Shown: positions 1 to 9,979, numbered from the stretch's first letter. The stretch: 64,000 bases of DNA from Diphasiastrum complanatum (GCA_029204225.1 CM055098.1:52660728-52724727), one strand, 5' to 3'. The notes: generated by a model from the letters alone, not told the origin. Numbers and translations are program-made.

Positions 1-1356
1 AGCATCCACAGCGTTGCACACACAGGGAGCTCAAGGCCGATTCAGTACATTCACAGAGTGGGTCCACACATAGGTTTGGATCCTATCAGGCTCATGGAGG
101 AGCTTGCTGCATTTCGTTTCGGCATGGGCACATTCGGCCACCCAGCTGCTCAGGATCCAGAGAAGAGGTAGCTATCCATTACCTGCTGGATCATGTTCGA
201 TAGCACATATCCATCTATACAGCGTCTTGCACTGCGTGTCCTTTCTCAGGTATGCATCTCATTTTATCCTCCATTGTTGTGTTTCGTTGAAGTTCCACTC
301 GTGCCACAATGTGCTGAAGTATTTCAATGCACGTACCGCAGGACTGTGCTGCCTCCGTGTGTGAGCATAATTGGAGCACATGGGCACTCATTCACACGAG
401 GAGAAGAAACCGGTTGTCAGTGAGTCAGTTGGAGCGGTTGGTGTTCTGTAGCACCAACGCACGTCTCGCCAGGAGACTTTCGACCATTACGAGTGCATTG
501 CAGGTGATAAGCTATTCTCCCATAGCAGTTTGGTTGACTCCTGGTATGTTGGTTTCATTTCTTGATAAAGTTGTCTCTCTGACATGCAAATTTTAAACCT
601 TGCAGACGAAGATATCTGATTTGGAGCGCCAAGTTGACTTGCCTACGGACAGCACCCATCCCATGCCTGCAGATGACCTGGGCACACAGTTGATGGTAGA
701 GAGAGAGAGGGAGCTTGCCGAGATGAGAGAGAGAGAGAGAGCTCGGGCTTGAGCACAGAGAGCCTCCATTGTACGAGGCAGATGAGCCAATGTCAGAGGA
801 TGATCAAGATGAGGATGAACCCATTCGGGTTGTGTTCGCCAGATCAGTGCGGGATGAGGCATATGATACAGGTGTTGGGGCACACGCCTAGAGCAGGGGT
901 CACAGGTGCATCACGTGGTAGAGGTGGGACACATGCCACAGATTATACCGGCAGACGGGCAGGGCACACGGGGGGGCCAGTGGCATACCTTCTTATGCTG
1001 ATATGATGGAGGAGGCTCTTGATAGGGGGCAGAGTGATTTGGGTTTACCTTCCGCAGCTGCTTGGATGCGTGCATCACAGAGCCATAGGCATTTCTATGA
1101 CAGCACACCAGAGGAGTCACTATTGACGACTCCCCTCGTCTGCAAGAGGCCAGGAAGGCCCAAGGGTGCACCGAACAAGAAAGGCAGGGCACAGAAACTG
1201 CCAGGGAAGAGAGGACGACCTCGCAGGGCTCCAATTGCTGGTAGAGGTGCAGTATTACAGCCAGCTGCAGTAGGTGTTGTTGGTTTAGCCTGCTTGGGGG
1301 CTGATGCGGAGGCAGATTTGGAGTACAGTCCCCCTGTACAGTCCCCTGTACAGTAA
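1..1356 (+). pseudogene. hAT transposase C-terminus with AT-hook tail (5' end outside window)
   Basis: Three phase-0 exons can be read: to 249, 342-503, and from 606, with GT-AG introns at 250-341 and 504-605. Exon 2 is the hAT dimerisation region, with CEHNWSTWALIHTRRRNRL followed by LERLVFCSTNARL, matching the family pattern CERNWS-F-IHTKxRNRL...DLVYVxxNLR. The exon before it ends in LALRVLSQ, as in other plant hAT transposases. Exon 3 gives an acidic and Arg/Glu-rich tail (606-751) and then, after at least two frame changes, a basic segment at 1128-1240 with two AT-hook cores (RPGRPKG and KRGRPRR), ending at 1356. An in-frame stop near 166 and the frame changes indicate decay. Family assignment is firm. 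Whether the AT-hook tail belonged to the same protein is an inference from position. Confidence 0.8.
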
Positions 1357-1433
1357 CATCTTTTTTCTAAACCGTAGCCCTTACCTAGTATTAGCCTGTC
1401 AAAAGGGTTTTTTTAAAAAAATATTATTTTTGT

Positions 1434-1552
1434 GGTGCCGCCCTGGTACCGCTGGTCTGAGGGCGGCACCATAACCGCGGTACCACCATTATGGTACCGC
1501 GGTACCATAATGGCGGTACCACGTGCCACTAATATATATATATATATATATA
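1434..1552. repeat. Two GC-rich palindromes followed by (AT)n
   Basis: 1434-1444 and 1460-1470 are a perfect 11-bp inverted pair (GGTGCCGCCCT / AGGGCGGCACC). 1479-1520 is a near-perfect 42-bp palindrome centred on CCGCGG, with one mismatch per arm. A short (AT)n tract follows at about 1531-1552. It could be a foldback MITE remnant. No target duplication was identified. Confidence 0.6.
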
Positions 1553-1609
1553 TGGACCGGACCCAGACGCGAACCCGGACGCATCCTATCTTTTTTTTTT
1601 TCAAATTTT

Positions 1610-3030
1610 TTTAGAAAATACTTTTCGTGCATGGCGGAATAAACTATCTTCTTCTTTCACAATGCATGACTACGCCTATCAATTTCAAACAAAACAATAG
1701 TGATAGAAATCATGTTTGAACTTATAGTAACTAAGTTTCAAATCGCCAGTACTGCAGTGATCACGTAGCCAAACAATTAAGCATTGAAAATTATCAGATA
1801 AATAATTAGTTGCGAATTGTTCGCGAATCTGTCGCGAAGAAAAACAAGAACGCATACATTCTAAGACGAAAACTGAACGCAATGAAGGATAGTATTGATT
1901 CAGTATGAAAACGTAACAGAAGTAAATGAGTACAATAAGTTGCGGATCGAAGCCGCGTACTCTATGCTATCTCTGAGCGGCTAAAAATGAAAGTCTGAAT
2001 TAAGCGCAATGCTGATAAGCAATAGCGCAATAGCAATCTCTAAAACAACTCTAAGAAGTGAGCTAGAATGCTCAAGAGTGTTCAAGCTCACAGGCTTGAC
2101 AAAGAGAGAGCTAGCTATTCAAATGCTTCGATAATCTTAAATCTGATCGTTAAACTGTGTGAATATGAACAGCTATTTATACTAAGAAATTAGGTCGTGA
2201 ATTGCGATCGCCAGTTGGCTGGTGATCAGCTGGCATCCATCCGGTCCTTGTCATTGATTGCTGATAAGAGGCGAAATTGGTCGTAAACGTTCTATTTACA
2301 TAAATGAACCAAAACTGTAGCTCTGCAGAAATGAACTAAAGTAGCCACAGGCGACACTGACGGGTTTTTTCACAAAAAAGGGGGAAAAGGGAGAAAGTGC
2401 CCTTAAATCTCATTTAGGGTTGCCCCACACTTTGCCATAGTCATTTCTTTATCATTTGAGGCTCTTCTGGAAAAAGCGAAAAATGTGATAGTGTTTTTAC
2501 ACGAGATTTCTGTCAAGCGAAAAATGCGAAAAAAAGACACAGTCATAAACTCCGTGTAATTCTGCAGACTGTGTAAACACACAAGAAAATCCGCAGAACT
2601 GGATAAACAATGTTTGAGAGGGAGTATTTCCAAAGGTTCAGGTCTGAAGATATTCATATCTTTGATATCTTTGATGATCAAGAGAAAGGTAAGGAAGTGG
2701 AAGCGACTCACTTTGCTTTACTCCCATGTTTTGGAGAATTTTCTTGTGTAGATGATGCTATGCAAGTGGATATTGGTTCTCATGGTTTTCATACTGGAAA
2801 AGCAAGTAATGGATCTGGAAAACAAAGTTTGTTCAATGACTTTGGTCAAGAGGAAGATCAAGAGGTTGGTCTCAAAGGGCTTCAACAACACAAAAGGAAA
2901 GGTGGCAATCTGGAGCTAGTCAAGAGCATCAAAGGAAGGTTATTTGGCAAAGATGTTATGGATCTGTTTTTGCAGCTTATTGAAGATTAAAACCGATTAG
3001 TCGATTGGTAAGAAGGAGAATAATCCAACA
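1610..3030 (-). mobile_element. 3' LTR of minus-strand copia element, family A, with internal insertion
   Basis: On the minus strand the LTR starts at 3030 with TGTTGGATTATTCTCC, directly after a polypurine tract (TAAGGGGGAG, 3040-3031). It is homologous to the reverse complement of 8517-9166 and to the solo LTR at 31503-32520. Homology fades near 1610, so the 3' end of the LTR appears truncated. Compared with the other copies it carries 369 extra bp at 2613-2981. Confidence 0.75.
2610..2990 (+). CDS. 126-codon ORF of unknown function inserted in a copia LTR, antisense to it
   Basis: I do not recognise the product. The ORF begins MFEREYFQRF and ends KDVMDLFLQLIED. It is acidic early, has a Gly/Ser/Lys middle and a basic stretch (QQHKRKGG) at about residue 95. 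Comparison with the other LTR copies shows that 2613-2981 is an insertion of exactly 123 codons replacing 3 bp. The ATG and the last two codons plus stop (GAA GAT TAA) come from the LTR itself. Composition looks protein-coding, so a captured fragment of a host gene is likely. No terminal repeats or target duplication are visible. Expression is unknown. Confidence 0.5.
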   Translation: MFEREYFQRFRSEDIHIFDIFDDQEKGKEVEATHFALLPCFGEFSCVDDAMQVDIGSHGFHTGKASNGSGKQSLFNDFGQEEDQEVGLKGLQQHKRKGGNLELVKSIKGRLFGKDVMDLFLQLIED

Positions 3031-3039
3031 CTCCCCCTT

Positions 3040-5095
3040 AATCTGAATCCTTGAATGCTTTGACCTTCAAACTTAGTTCTACATAGAATCTTCTGTGTGA
3101 CTCCAAACTTAATGCTTTAGTAAAGACATCTGATGTCATATCTTGCGCTCTACAGTACTGCAATCTGACCTCTGTGTTGAGAACTTTGCTTCTGACAAAT
3201 GATACTTCAGTTCAAAACTTCAATGTGCTTACTCCTGGAATGAAATCTAGGGTTGGCCGATAAAGCGATGGCACTTTGATTATCACAAAATAATGTCGTC
3301 GGAGCATATTGATTCCGACCGATATCTGAGAGTAAGTTCCTCAACCAAATTGCTTCCTTTGTAGCTTGAGAGGCTGCGATATACTCTGATTCAGTGGAAG
3401 ATAGAGCTATCAAAAATTGCTTGCGACTGTTCCAGGAAACTGGACCATTGTTGAGGAAGAATGTAAATCCGGAAGTGGATTTACGAGTGTCTACATCTCT
3501 TGCCTAACTTGCATCTGTGTAACCACTGAGTAAATTGAGTTTGTCGTTGCCTACTGCTCCATAACAAATGCAAAAGTCCATAGTAGCTCGAAGATATCTC
3601 ATGACTCTGATAAGAGCCTTCCAATGTGTTATACCAGGGTTAGTCATAAACTGACTAAGAGAGCTGACTGCAAAAGCTATGTTTGGCCTAGTACAGATCA
3701 TGGCGTACATAAGAGATCCTATAATAGAATGGTAGGGATACTCACGCATCTGCTACTTCTCATGAATTGTTTGGGGACACTGGTCCTTTGACAATTTGAG
3801 TCCTGGTTTCATTGGTGAGAGAGCTAACTTGCTATTCATCAGATTATATCTGACTAACATGTTGTAGATGTACCTCTGTTGTGTAATGTAGACTAACTTC
3901 TGTTTTCTGTTCTGTGGATTTGTATACCAAGGCAGAAATGAGCTTCGCCCAGATCGGTCATGTCGAATTCGGAAGATAGCATTGTCTTGGCTTCTTTTAT
4001 CAAATCGGTACTGTTGCTGAAAAGCAATGTATCATCCACGTACAAAGTGATAATGATAAAAGACTGTTGCATTGCTTTGAAGTAAACGTTTGAATCTGAA
4101 GAGCTAGGTGTATAGTCGTGATCAATAAGGAAAGTATTGATCCTTTGAAACCATGCTCGAGCATCTTGCTTCAAGCCATGTGCCTTATGGAGTTTACAAA
4201 CATGATTGTGTTTACCCTCGATAATATAACCTTCGGGTTGCACCATGTAAATGTCTTCTTCGATAACTCCATTGAGATATGTTGTCTGTACATCCATTTG
4301 ATGTATTTCCAAATCTGCTGCAGCGGCATATGATAGCAAAGTCGAATAGAAGAATGCTTGACTACTGGACTGAAGGTCTTAGTGTAATCGACGTTGTATA
4401 CCTGAGAAAATCCTCTGGCTACAAGTCGTGTATTTCTTCTATTGATGCTTCCATCTGCGTTGTACTTGACTTTGAAAATCCATTTGCAATCAACTACGTT
4501 TCTGTTGGCAAGTAATTCGACAATCGTCCACCTCTGGTTCTTGATAAGAGATGAATACTCTTTATCCATAGCTTCTTTCCAGAGATTTGAATCAGGCTGA
4601 CTGAGTGGCTCTTGGACAGGCATCGGTTCCTGAACAAGATAAGCTGCAGACTTGTTGATATACCGGTTAGGTGGTCTGCTAGTCCTTGAAGATCTTCTGG
4701 GTAATACAGGAAGTTGATTATTTCCATAATATTGTAGTTGCTGATCTGCAACATCATCATCTTCTAATTCGCCATTGATTTGTTGTTCGTCAAGAGTGGA
4801 GGAGCTTGGACCTTCAATAGGAATAGTCGATTGAGGAACTGGAAAGTTCAAAGCGTCAGAAGAATCTGATAGGTCAGCTACATGGGGACTGCCCTTTCCT
4901 TTAAGGTCTTGAAACTGATTTTGGATGAAGATGACAGCCCGGCTATTGAATATCTTCGACTCGATGGGATCGAACAACTTGTAGGCTTGATCTGAAGTAG
5001 TGTAGTTGATGAAAACACACTTGATACTTTGGAAGTCGAGCTTCTTCCTGAGATCACGAAGAATCTGCGCAAAAGCAGTACATCCAAAAACTCAT
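3040..5095 (-). pseudogene. Copia family A polyprotein remnant: integrase C-end, reverse transcriptase, RNase H
   Basis: Reading down from 5095: integrase C-terminal motif VFGCTAFAQILRDLRKKLDF, then the RT start (FSPVVKHSSIRL near 4350), a frameshift, RT with QMDVQTTYLNG and an intact LYVDD active-site motif (~4025), RT thumb and connection (SLMYAMICTRPNIAFAVS), and RNase H (IALSSTESEYIAASQATKEA, CDNQSAIALS). Several frameshifts and stops occur (near 4345, 3893, 3504, 3207). Gag, protease and the integrase core are not contiguous with it. A same-family gag-protease fragment lies at 9172-10130. Confidence 0.85.
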
Positions 5096-5099
5096 AAGT

Positions 5100-5356
5100 T
5101 TGATAAAGAAGGTTTGGTACCTGCGGGGGTAGAGCAAGAGTGTACCTGAACTGCAGCCTTTGACCCTCGAGCTCGTTGCGGTAAACAGGGTCGCTGTAGA
5201 GGAGGCGGATGTATGTGAACCAGTCCGCACGCAGCTCCCCATCTCTAACTGCCGATCGCTCTGCCACAATGGATGAAATATGTGGGCTACACTGTGAATC
5301 GGCCGGTGGAACTTCTCCCATCGCCGCTCTCGTAACTGCCTAATAGGCGCCAACCT
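5100..5356 (-). other. Exon-like open segment between two copia elements, unrecognised
   Basis: On the minus strand an acceptor-like TTCCACAG precedes 5356 and a CAG|GTACC donor-like site lies near 5115. One open frame includes WFTYIRLLYSDPVYRNELEG and LQFRYTLALPPQVP. I do not recognise the family. It is GC-richer than the flanking copia DNA. It could be a host exon caught between insertions or a fragment of a transposase gene. Confidence 0.3.
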
Positions 5357-5385
5357 GTGGAACATACCAAGTGGAGGCAACAATT

Positions 5386-5600
5386 AGATAATTGCGTGTT
5401 GCGGCACCAACACGCAATAGAGTGCGAATGGAAAGAAAGTTCGTGAGACGAAAAAAGATATACCTGGTCGCGACAATGATGTTGATGAGTGGACGTTTAG
5501 ACGATCAGTCCACCCATCAGCCATGATGGAACAGCCGTAACTATCCCAGGCCTCACATGTACCATGTCCTATTTATTCAACTAGGTTTACAAGTTCAACA
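5386..5600 (-). mobile_element. Partial 3' LTR of copia element B
   Basis: On the minus strand the LTR starts TGTTGAACTTGTAAACC at 5600, just after the polypurine tract AAGGGGGAG. About 215 bp remain before unrelated sequence. The other LTR's surviving piece (8348-8516) is the opposite LTR end, so the two cannot be aligned. Confidence 0.6.
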
Positions 5601-5619
5601 ACTCCCCCTTAAACCTATT

Positions 5620-5861
5620 AAATAAATAACTCCCAATGCTTCTCGATGCTTTTCAAATAAGCTCCTATCCAAAGATTTGGTGAAGATGTCGGCTACCATG
5701 TCTTCACTTGGCACATACTCCACTTCGATGATTTGCTTTTCCACCAAGTCTCTGATGTGGTGATATCTCATAGCTATGTGCTTAGTTCTTGGATGGAATA
5801 CTGAATCCTTGCTTAATAGGATAGCTGAAGTGTTATTCATGAGAAGTAAGGATTTTCCCAT
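5620..5861 (-). pseudogene. Copia B RNase H, C-terminal part
   Basis: The frame contains NNTSAILLSKDSVFHPRTKH followed by IAMRYHHIRDLVEKQIIEV, VPSEDMVADIFTKSL and a final Leu-rich segment, the normal C-terminus of a Ty1/copia RNase H. It overlaps the end of the preceding RT frame in another frame, so one frameshift separates them (near 5850). The stop lies shortly before the polypurine tract. Confidence 0.85.
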
Positions 5862-6590
5862 AAGATCTCATTGCACACTTTTGTTGTTGCTACATATTCC
5901 GATTCACAGGAAGATTGAGCAACAATTGATTGCTTTTTACATACCCATGAAATAGCTGCACCTACAACTAGACAAACACATCCAAAGATGCTTTTTGAAT
6001 CATCCTTCCTGGACATCCAACTTGCATCTGTATAGGTGATTATCTCTATGCTCCTGTCATGGGAAAAATAAAGTCCATAGTTTATAGTATTCTTGAGATA
6101 TTTCAAAACATGTTGTGCTAACTTCCAATGTTTCAAACTTGGATTAGAATTGAATTGACTAAGGCTAAAAACTGAAAAAACTATTTCAGGCCTAGTCCAA
6201 GTTGCTAGATATATAAGGGAACCAATGAGATATTGATAAGGAATCAGAGCCATCTGTTCTTTTTCCTCCTCGGTTGTAGGACAATGATCTTTTGATAGTA
6301 TGGTTCCTGTAGGCATAGGAACCATTTTCCCCTTACAATCCTGCATGTTAAACTTGTCAAGAAGCTTTGAAATATAGAGAGATTGATGTAGGAAATAGCT
6401 AGAGTTTTCCTTTTCAATTTGCACCCAAAGATAAACCTTGGTTCTCCTCCACCAAGGTCTGATTTCTTCTTTCGGCAACTCCATTATGTTGGGGAGTATA
6501 AGCTGTAGTCACCTGATGTGTAATGCCCTTTTGTCTACAATAGTCTAGAAACTCATTAGATATGTATTCTCCTGCTCCATCACACCTTAA
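5837..6590 (-). pseudogene. Copia B integrase end fused to reverse transcriptase C-terminal part
   Basis: The integrase segment around 6490-6590 (with QHNG, of the usual QHNGVAERRN) runs straight into the RT C-terminal region: YLWVQIEKENSSYFLHQSLY, then ISKLLDKFNMQDCK, GSLIYLATWTRPEIVFSVF and RNase H start YTDASWMSRKDDSKS / AISWVCKKQS. The integrase C-terminal part and the RT palm with its YVDD are missing, so an internal deletion of roughly 1 kb is inferred. The element cannot have been autonomous. Confidence 0.8.
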
Positions 6591-7474
6591 AGAATGAGTT
6601 TGTGTTTTGTAGTCCTTTCTGCAAAAGCTTGAAATTTTTTGAACATTTCAAATGCCTTGGATCTTTGCTTCAAGAAATACACAATACACATTCTTGTATA
6701 ATCATCTATGAATGTAATGAAGTATTGAGCATCATCTAATGAAGGAACATTCATAGGACCACATATATCTGTATGAACCATTTCTAAAGGCTTCTTAGCT
6801 CGAAAACCTTGCTTGTTAAAAGGAGACCTGTGCATCTTTCCTTTATAACAAGCATCACATTGGAGATTAGTGATTCCTTCTTGGATCTTGCATCCAACAA
6901 ATTGTCTTGCTGAACTTCTTTCATGAAGAGACTTTAAAGACACATGACATAATCTTCTATGCCATAAAAAATCCAAGTCTGAAACTACATGCAACTCTTC
7001 TTTGTTTGGTAAAACCTCTAAGTAATAAAGGTTGTTCCTTCTCTTTGCATGAGTTACAACAGCTTTTGTTTTTATGTCTAAGACTCGACATACATCCACA
7101 TCAAAAGATACCTTTAACCCTGCATCAATTACTTTTGCTACAGAAATAAGGTCTTTCATTAAGGAAGGAACATAGAGAGCTCCATTAAGAACTAACATCC
7201 CTTTGGAAGTTCTAAGTCTTAGATCCCCTATTGCTTCAACTTTATGCATGCTACCATCTCCTAATATTACTTGCTTTTCATAAGAGATAGAAAACACAAT
7301 GTTTTTATTAGAAACTATATGTGAGGTGGCACCCGAGTCAAGCACCATCTCAATCTTTGAAGTAATTGAAGAGGCCATATTGCACTCTTCATGTTCACTG
7401 GTCATGTAGGTGCATGAAAGCTCTTCGGCTGATTTGGATGCCTCTCCAGCTTCAAAAGTAGAGTTGTCTTCCAC
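6587..7474 (-). pseudogene. Copia B protease, GAG-pre-integrase and integrase core
   Basis: The protease active site is MVLDSGATSHIVSN (intact D-S-G). The integrase zinc-binding domain follows (LWHRRLCHVSLKSLHERSS, then CDACYKGKMHRSPF). The catalytic core has the first Asp in MVHTDICGPMN and ITFIDDYTRMCIVYFLKQRS. The frame stops at LIL (6587) just before the second catalytic Asp; the next frame continues with a related sequence. A frameshift near 7474 separates it from gag. Confidence 0.85.
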
Positions 7475-7499
7475 AAGGTGTGCCTTCGACTTTCCTTTC

Positions 7500-8318
7500 T
7501 TCTTCCTTGGGTTTTGCTCGCAATAGATGGCTGCATGACCGGTGATCTTGCAATGGATGCCTGGTATCTTTGGATTGCATCAGCACTTGGTGGGTATGTG
7601 GCCATCTTTCCCACAATAGTCAAATGTGGGTTTTGGCCCCTTCTCTTTGCTCTTCTTCGACTTCTGCTTCTTCTTCTTCTTGTCTCCCGGATTGGTGAAG
7701 TAGGCTTCCTGCTACTCTTTCTCTTCTGAGGTGATCTTCTTCAATCACTGCATTACTTGCTTCTTCAAAACTTATGTTAGGTGTTCTTGCAAGAATTGTC
7801 CTAAGTGAGTCAAAAGAAGTAGGAAGAGCACCAAGAAAAATAGACAACTTCTGGCCATTATTAATGGCATATTCTTGTCCTGCAAGAGCTAGAGAAGTAA
7901 AATAACTTTTCATTTCAGATATAAATTTCTTTATATCAGTCTTACCACTCCATGTCATTGTATACAATCTATTTGACATATGTACAACTTCAGAAGTGGA
8001 TTTAGTTTCAAATTTATTTTTTAGATAGTTCCAAATATCTTTGGCACTACCCATTTCAGATATTTCAAGTAGAATACCTTCTGAAGTGGAAAGACTGATC
8101 CAAGCACATGCTTGATCATTCTTTTCATTCCACTTGTCTCGATCTCTTTGTGTAGCTCCATTTGTTAGTGCAGGTCCATTGATGATCTCCCATACTCCAT
8201 TTCTCTTGAGAACCAGCATGACCTTTGTCTTCCAAATGCAATACTGTCTTCCATTCTCCAAGATAAGGCCAACTGGATTTAAGGTGAGTAGGCTTGTGTT
8301 TGCCATTTCTGATTGCAT
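7500..8318 (-). pseudogene. Copia B gag (UBN2-type)
   Basis: It begins MQSEMANTSLLTLNPVG at 8318, 17 bp downstream of the primer-binding site on this strand. The body is a UBN2 gag domain: WKTKVMLVLKRNGVWEIING, IWNYLKNKFE, VVHMSNRLYTMTWSGKTDIK, LSIFLGALPTSFDSLRTIL, ending in a Glu/Arg-rich stretch (RRQEEEEAEVEEEQRE type). The frame closes at 7620. Zinc-knuckle sequence should follow between 7620 and 7474 but is frame-shifted. This is the best preserved gag in the window. Confidence 0.85.
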
Positions 8319-8334
8319 GCTTCATGTAACCACA

Positions 8335-8516
8335 GCTCTGATACCACTGTTGTAAAATCAAGGATGCTAGAATAGCTTGAAATTTAGATTCAGGACCCTA
8401 GAGATGCTATTTTCAAAGATTATTTGATCCTAACAAAACTAGGAGAAGAACATGCAAGGAAGAAACTTGACATGCAACTGTCATGCAAGCTTGAAATAGG
8501 AAAACCTGTTGGATTA
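8335..8516 (-). mobile_element. Copia B primer-binding site and 3' end of its 5' LTR
   Basis: The reverse complement of 8335-8346 is TGGTATCAGAGC, complementary to initiator tRNA-Met. The LTR end TTTTACAACA lies next to it at 8348. Only about 170 bp of this LTR remain; at 8517 it is cut by an LTR of family A. Confidence 0.8.
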
Positions 8517-9166
8517 TTCTCCTTCTTACCAATCGACTAATCGGTTTTAATCTTCATCCATTGTTTATCCAGTTCTGCAAATTTTCCCGTGTGTTTACAC
8601 AGTCTGCAGAATAACACGGAGTTTACGACAGTGTCTTTTTTTTGCATTTTTGCCTGACAAAAATCTCTTGTAAAAACACAGTTTCGCATTTTTCGCTTTT
8701 TCCAGAAGAGCCTCAAATGATAAGGAAATGACTCTTGCAAAGTGTGGGGCAACCCTAAATGAGATTTAAGGGCACTTTCTCCCTTTTCTCCCTTTTCGCG
8801 AAAGAACCCGACAGTGTCGCCTGTGGCTGTTTTAGTTCATTTCTGCAAAGCTACAGTTTTGGTTAATTTATGCAGACAGAACGTTTACGGCCAATTTCAC
8901 CGCTTATAAGCAATCAATGACAAGGACCGGATGGATGCCAGCTGATCACCAGCCAACTGGCGATCGCAATTCACGACCTAATTTTTTAGCATAAATAGTT
9001 GTTCATATTCACACAGTTTAACGATCATATTTAAGATTATTAGAAGCATTTGAATAGTTAGCTCTCTCTCTGTCAAGCCTGTGAGCTTGAACACTCCTGA
9101 GCTTTCTAGCTCACTTCTTAGAGTTGTTTTAGATATTGCTATTGCGCTACTGCTTATCAGCATTGC
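8517..9166 (+). mobile_element. Partial copia family A LTR in plus orientation
   Basis: It starts TGTTGGATTATTCTCC and matches the LTR at 1610-3030 in inverted orientation over about 600 bp. Homology stops at 9166 (CAGCATTGC), where antisense gag-protease sequence of the same family begins. The 3' third of the LTR is therefore missing and the junction is a rearrangement, not a normal element boundary. Confidence 0.75.
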
Positions 9167-9171
9167 ATATA

Positions 9172-9575
9172 AGACCTTTGATAGTAATTTGATTTGATCA
9201 TGCTGGAACCGCAATCTTACAATACCTTCAATAGTGTGAGTACTATTGTCACCAAGATGAACAAATTTCTTCGTGCTGTAAGGCGAGTAGGAGTTGAAGA
9301 TCTCATGTTGATTGGTCATATGTTGAGTTGCTCCAGAATCCAGAAACCGTGAATCATCCAAAAATGCGCTTTGATCTTTGACCATGAATGCGCCTTCGTC
9401 CACTTCGACCTGGGATGAAACTGCGTTTGCTTGTTGATCAGGTTGCTTGGCTGTATTCTTCGCTTGGAGAATTCGGCAATCCTTGATCTCATGATTATTG
9501 CGCTTGCAATACCTGCAAAACATCTTCTTCTTCAATTGTAGATTCGATGATTGTTCTTAACCTTGAGTCGGCTAC
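9172..9575 (-). pseudogene. Copia family A zinc knuckle and protease
   Basis: Reads MFCRYCKRNNHEIKDC (CX2CX4HX4C zinc knuckle), then RFLDSGATQHMTN (intact protease active site) and KFVHLGDNSTHTIEG. Homologous to 43830-44150 in the copia at 41849. The open frame runs through the junction into antisense LTR at 9166, giving a meaningless C-terminus. Confidence 0.8.
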
Positions 9576-9605
9576 TGTTAGAAATCCATACATCATAATA
9601 TGGAT

Positions 9606-9677
9606 GTACAGACTAGGATTCGAACACAGGACCTCCCTCATACCGGATGGGATGCTCTACCACTAAGCTATCCGCCC
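9606..9677 (-). other. tRNA-like Pol III module in TRIM 3' LTR
   Basis: 72 nt, the length of a tRNA without CCA. Acceptor strands GGGCGGA and TCTGTAC pair apart from one position. The D-arm has TAGCTTAGTGGTAGAGCA (A-box-like) and the T-arm has GTGTTCGAATCC (B-box-like). The anticodon arm pairs poorly and lacks U33, so a working tRNA is unlikely. Confidence 0.7.
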
Positions 9678-9822
9678 TGTTTGATAGTTCTCTCTAGAGT
9701 GTGGATTGATATTCCAACACCCCCCCTCAAGCCACACTTGGTTGGGGTCCTAGCTGTCATCTGCCCCACAACTTGGGCCACCTAACCATGGCTTTGACAC
9801 CATGAACTGTTAGGTCTAACTT

Positions 9823-9835
9823 GGCTCTGATACCA
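9823..9835 (-). other. TRIM primer-binding site
   Basis: Reverse complement is TGGTATCAGAGCC, complementary to the 3' end of plant initiator tRNA-Met, and it abuts the LTR end at 9836. Confidence 0.9.
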
Positions 9836-9865
9836 TGTTAGAAATCCATAGATCATAATATGGAT

Positions 9866-9937
9866 GGACAGACTAGGATTTGAATTCAGGACCTCCCTCA
9901 TACCGGATGGGATGCTCTACCACTGAGCTACCCGCCC
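9866..9937 (-). other. tRNA-like Pol III module in TRIM 5' LTR
   Basis: Same module, 260 bp from the first. Acceptor GGGCGGG pairs fully with TCTGTCC allowing G-U pairs. The D-arm stem GCTC/GAGC is perfect (TAGCTCAGTGGTAGAGC). The T-arm is weaker here (GAATTCAAATCC). The two copies keep complementary parts of the cloverleaf. Confidence 0.7.
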
Positions 9938-9979
9938 TGTTTGATAGTTCTCTCTAGAGTGTGGATTGATATTCCAACA

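Larger units (their letters stand above)
9576..9979 (-). mobile_element. TRIM (tiny LTR retrotransposon) with tRNA-like LTRs
   Basis: Two 144-bp direct repeats (9576-9719 and 9836-9979) start TGTTGGAATATC and end TTTCTAACA on the minus strand. Between them lie only 116 bp: a primer-binding site TGGTATCAGAGCC touching the upstream LTR and a polypurine tract (TGAGGGGGGG) touching the downstream LTR. No ORF. Flanks GCTAC and TCTAC look like a 5-bp target duplication with one mismatch. It sits inside the gag region of a copia family A copy. LTR identity is high, so insertion was relatively recent. Each LTR contains a 72-nt tRNA-like module. Confidence 0.9.

Noticed and set aside
9600-9785. Plus-strand ORF of 61 codons
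   Set aside because: Antisense to the TRIM LTR and internal domain; no protein-like features.
9606-9937. Functional tRNA genes
   Set aside because: The anticodon arm is mispaired, U33 is missing and the modules lie in LTRs, so they are described as tRNA-like only.
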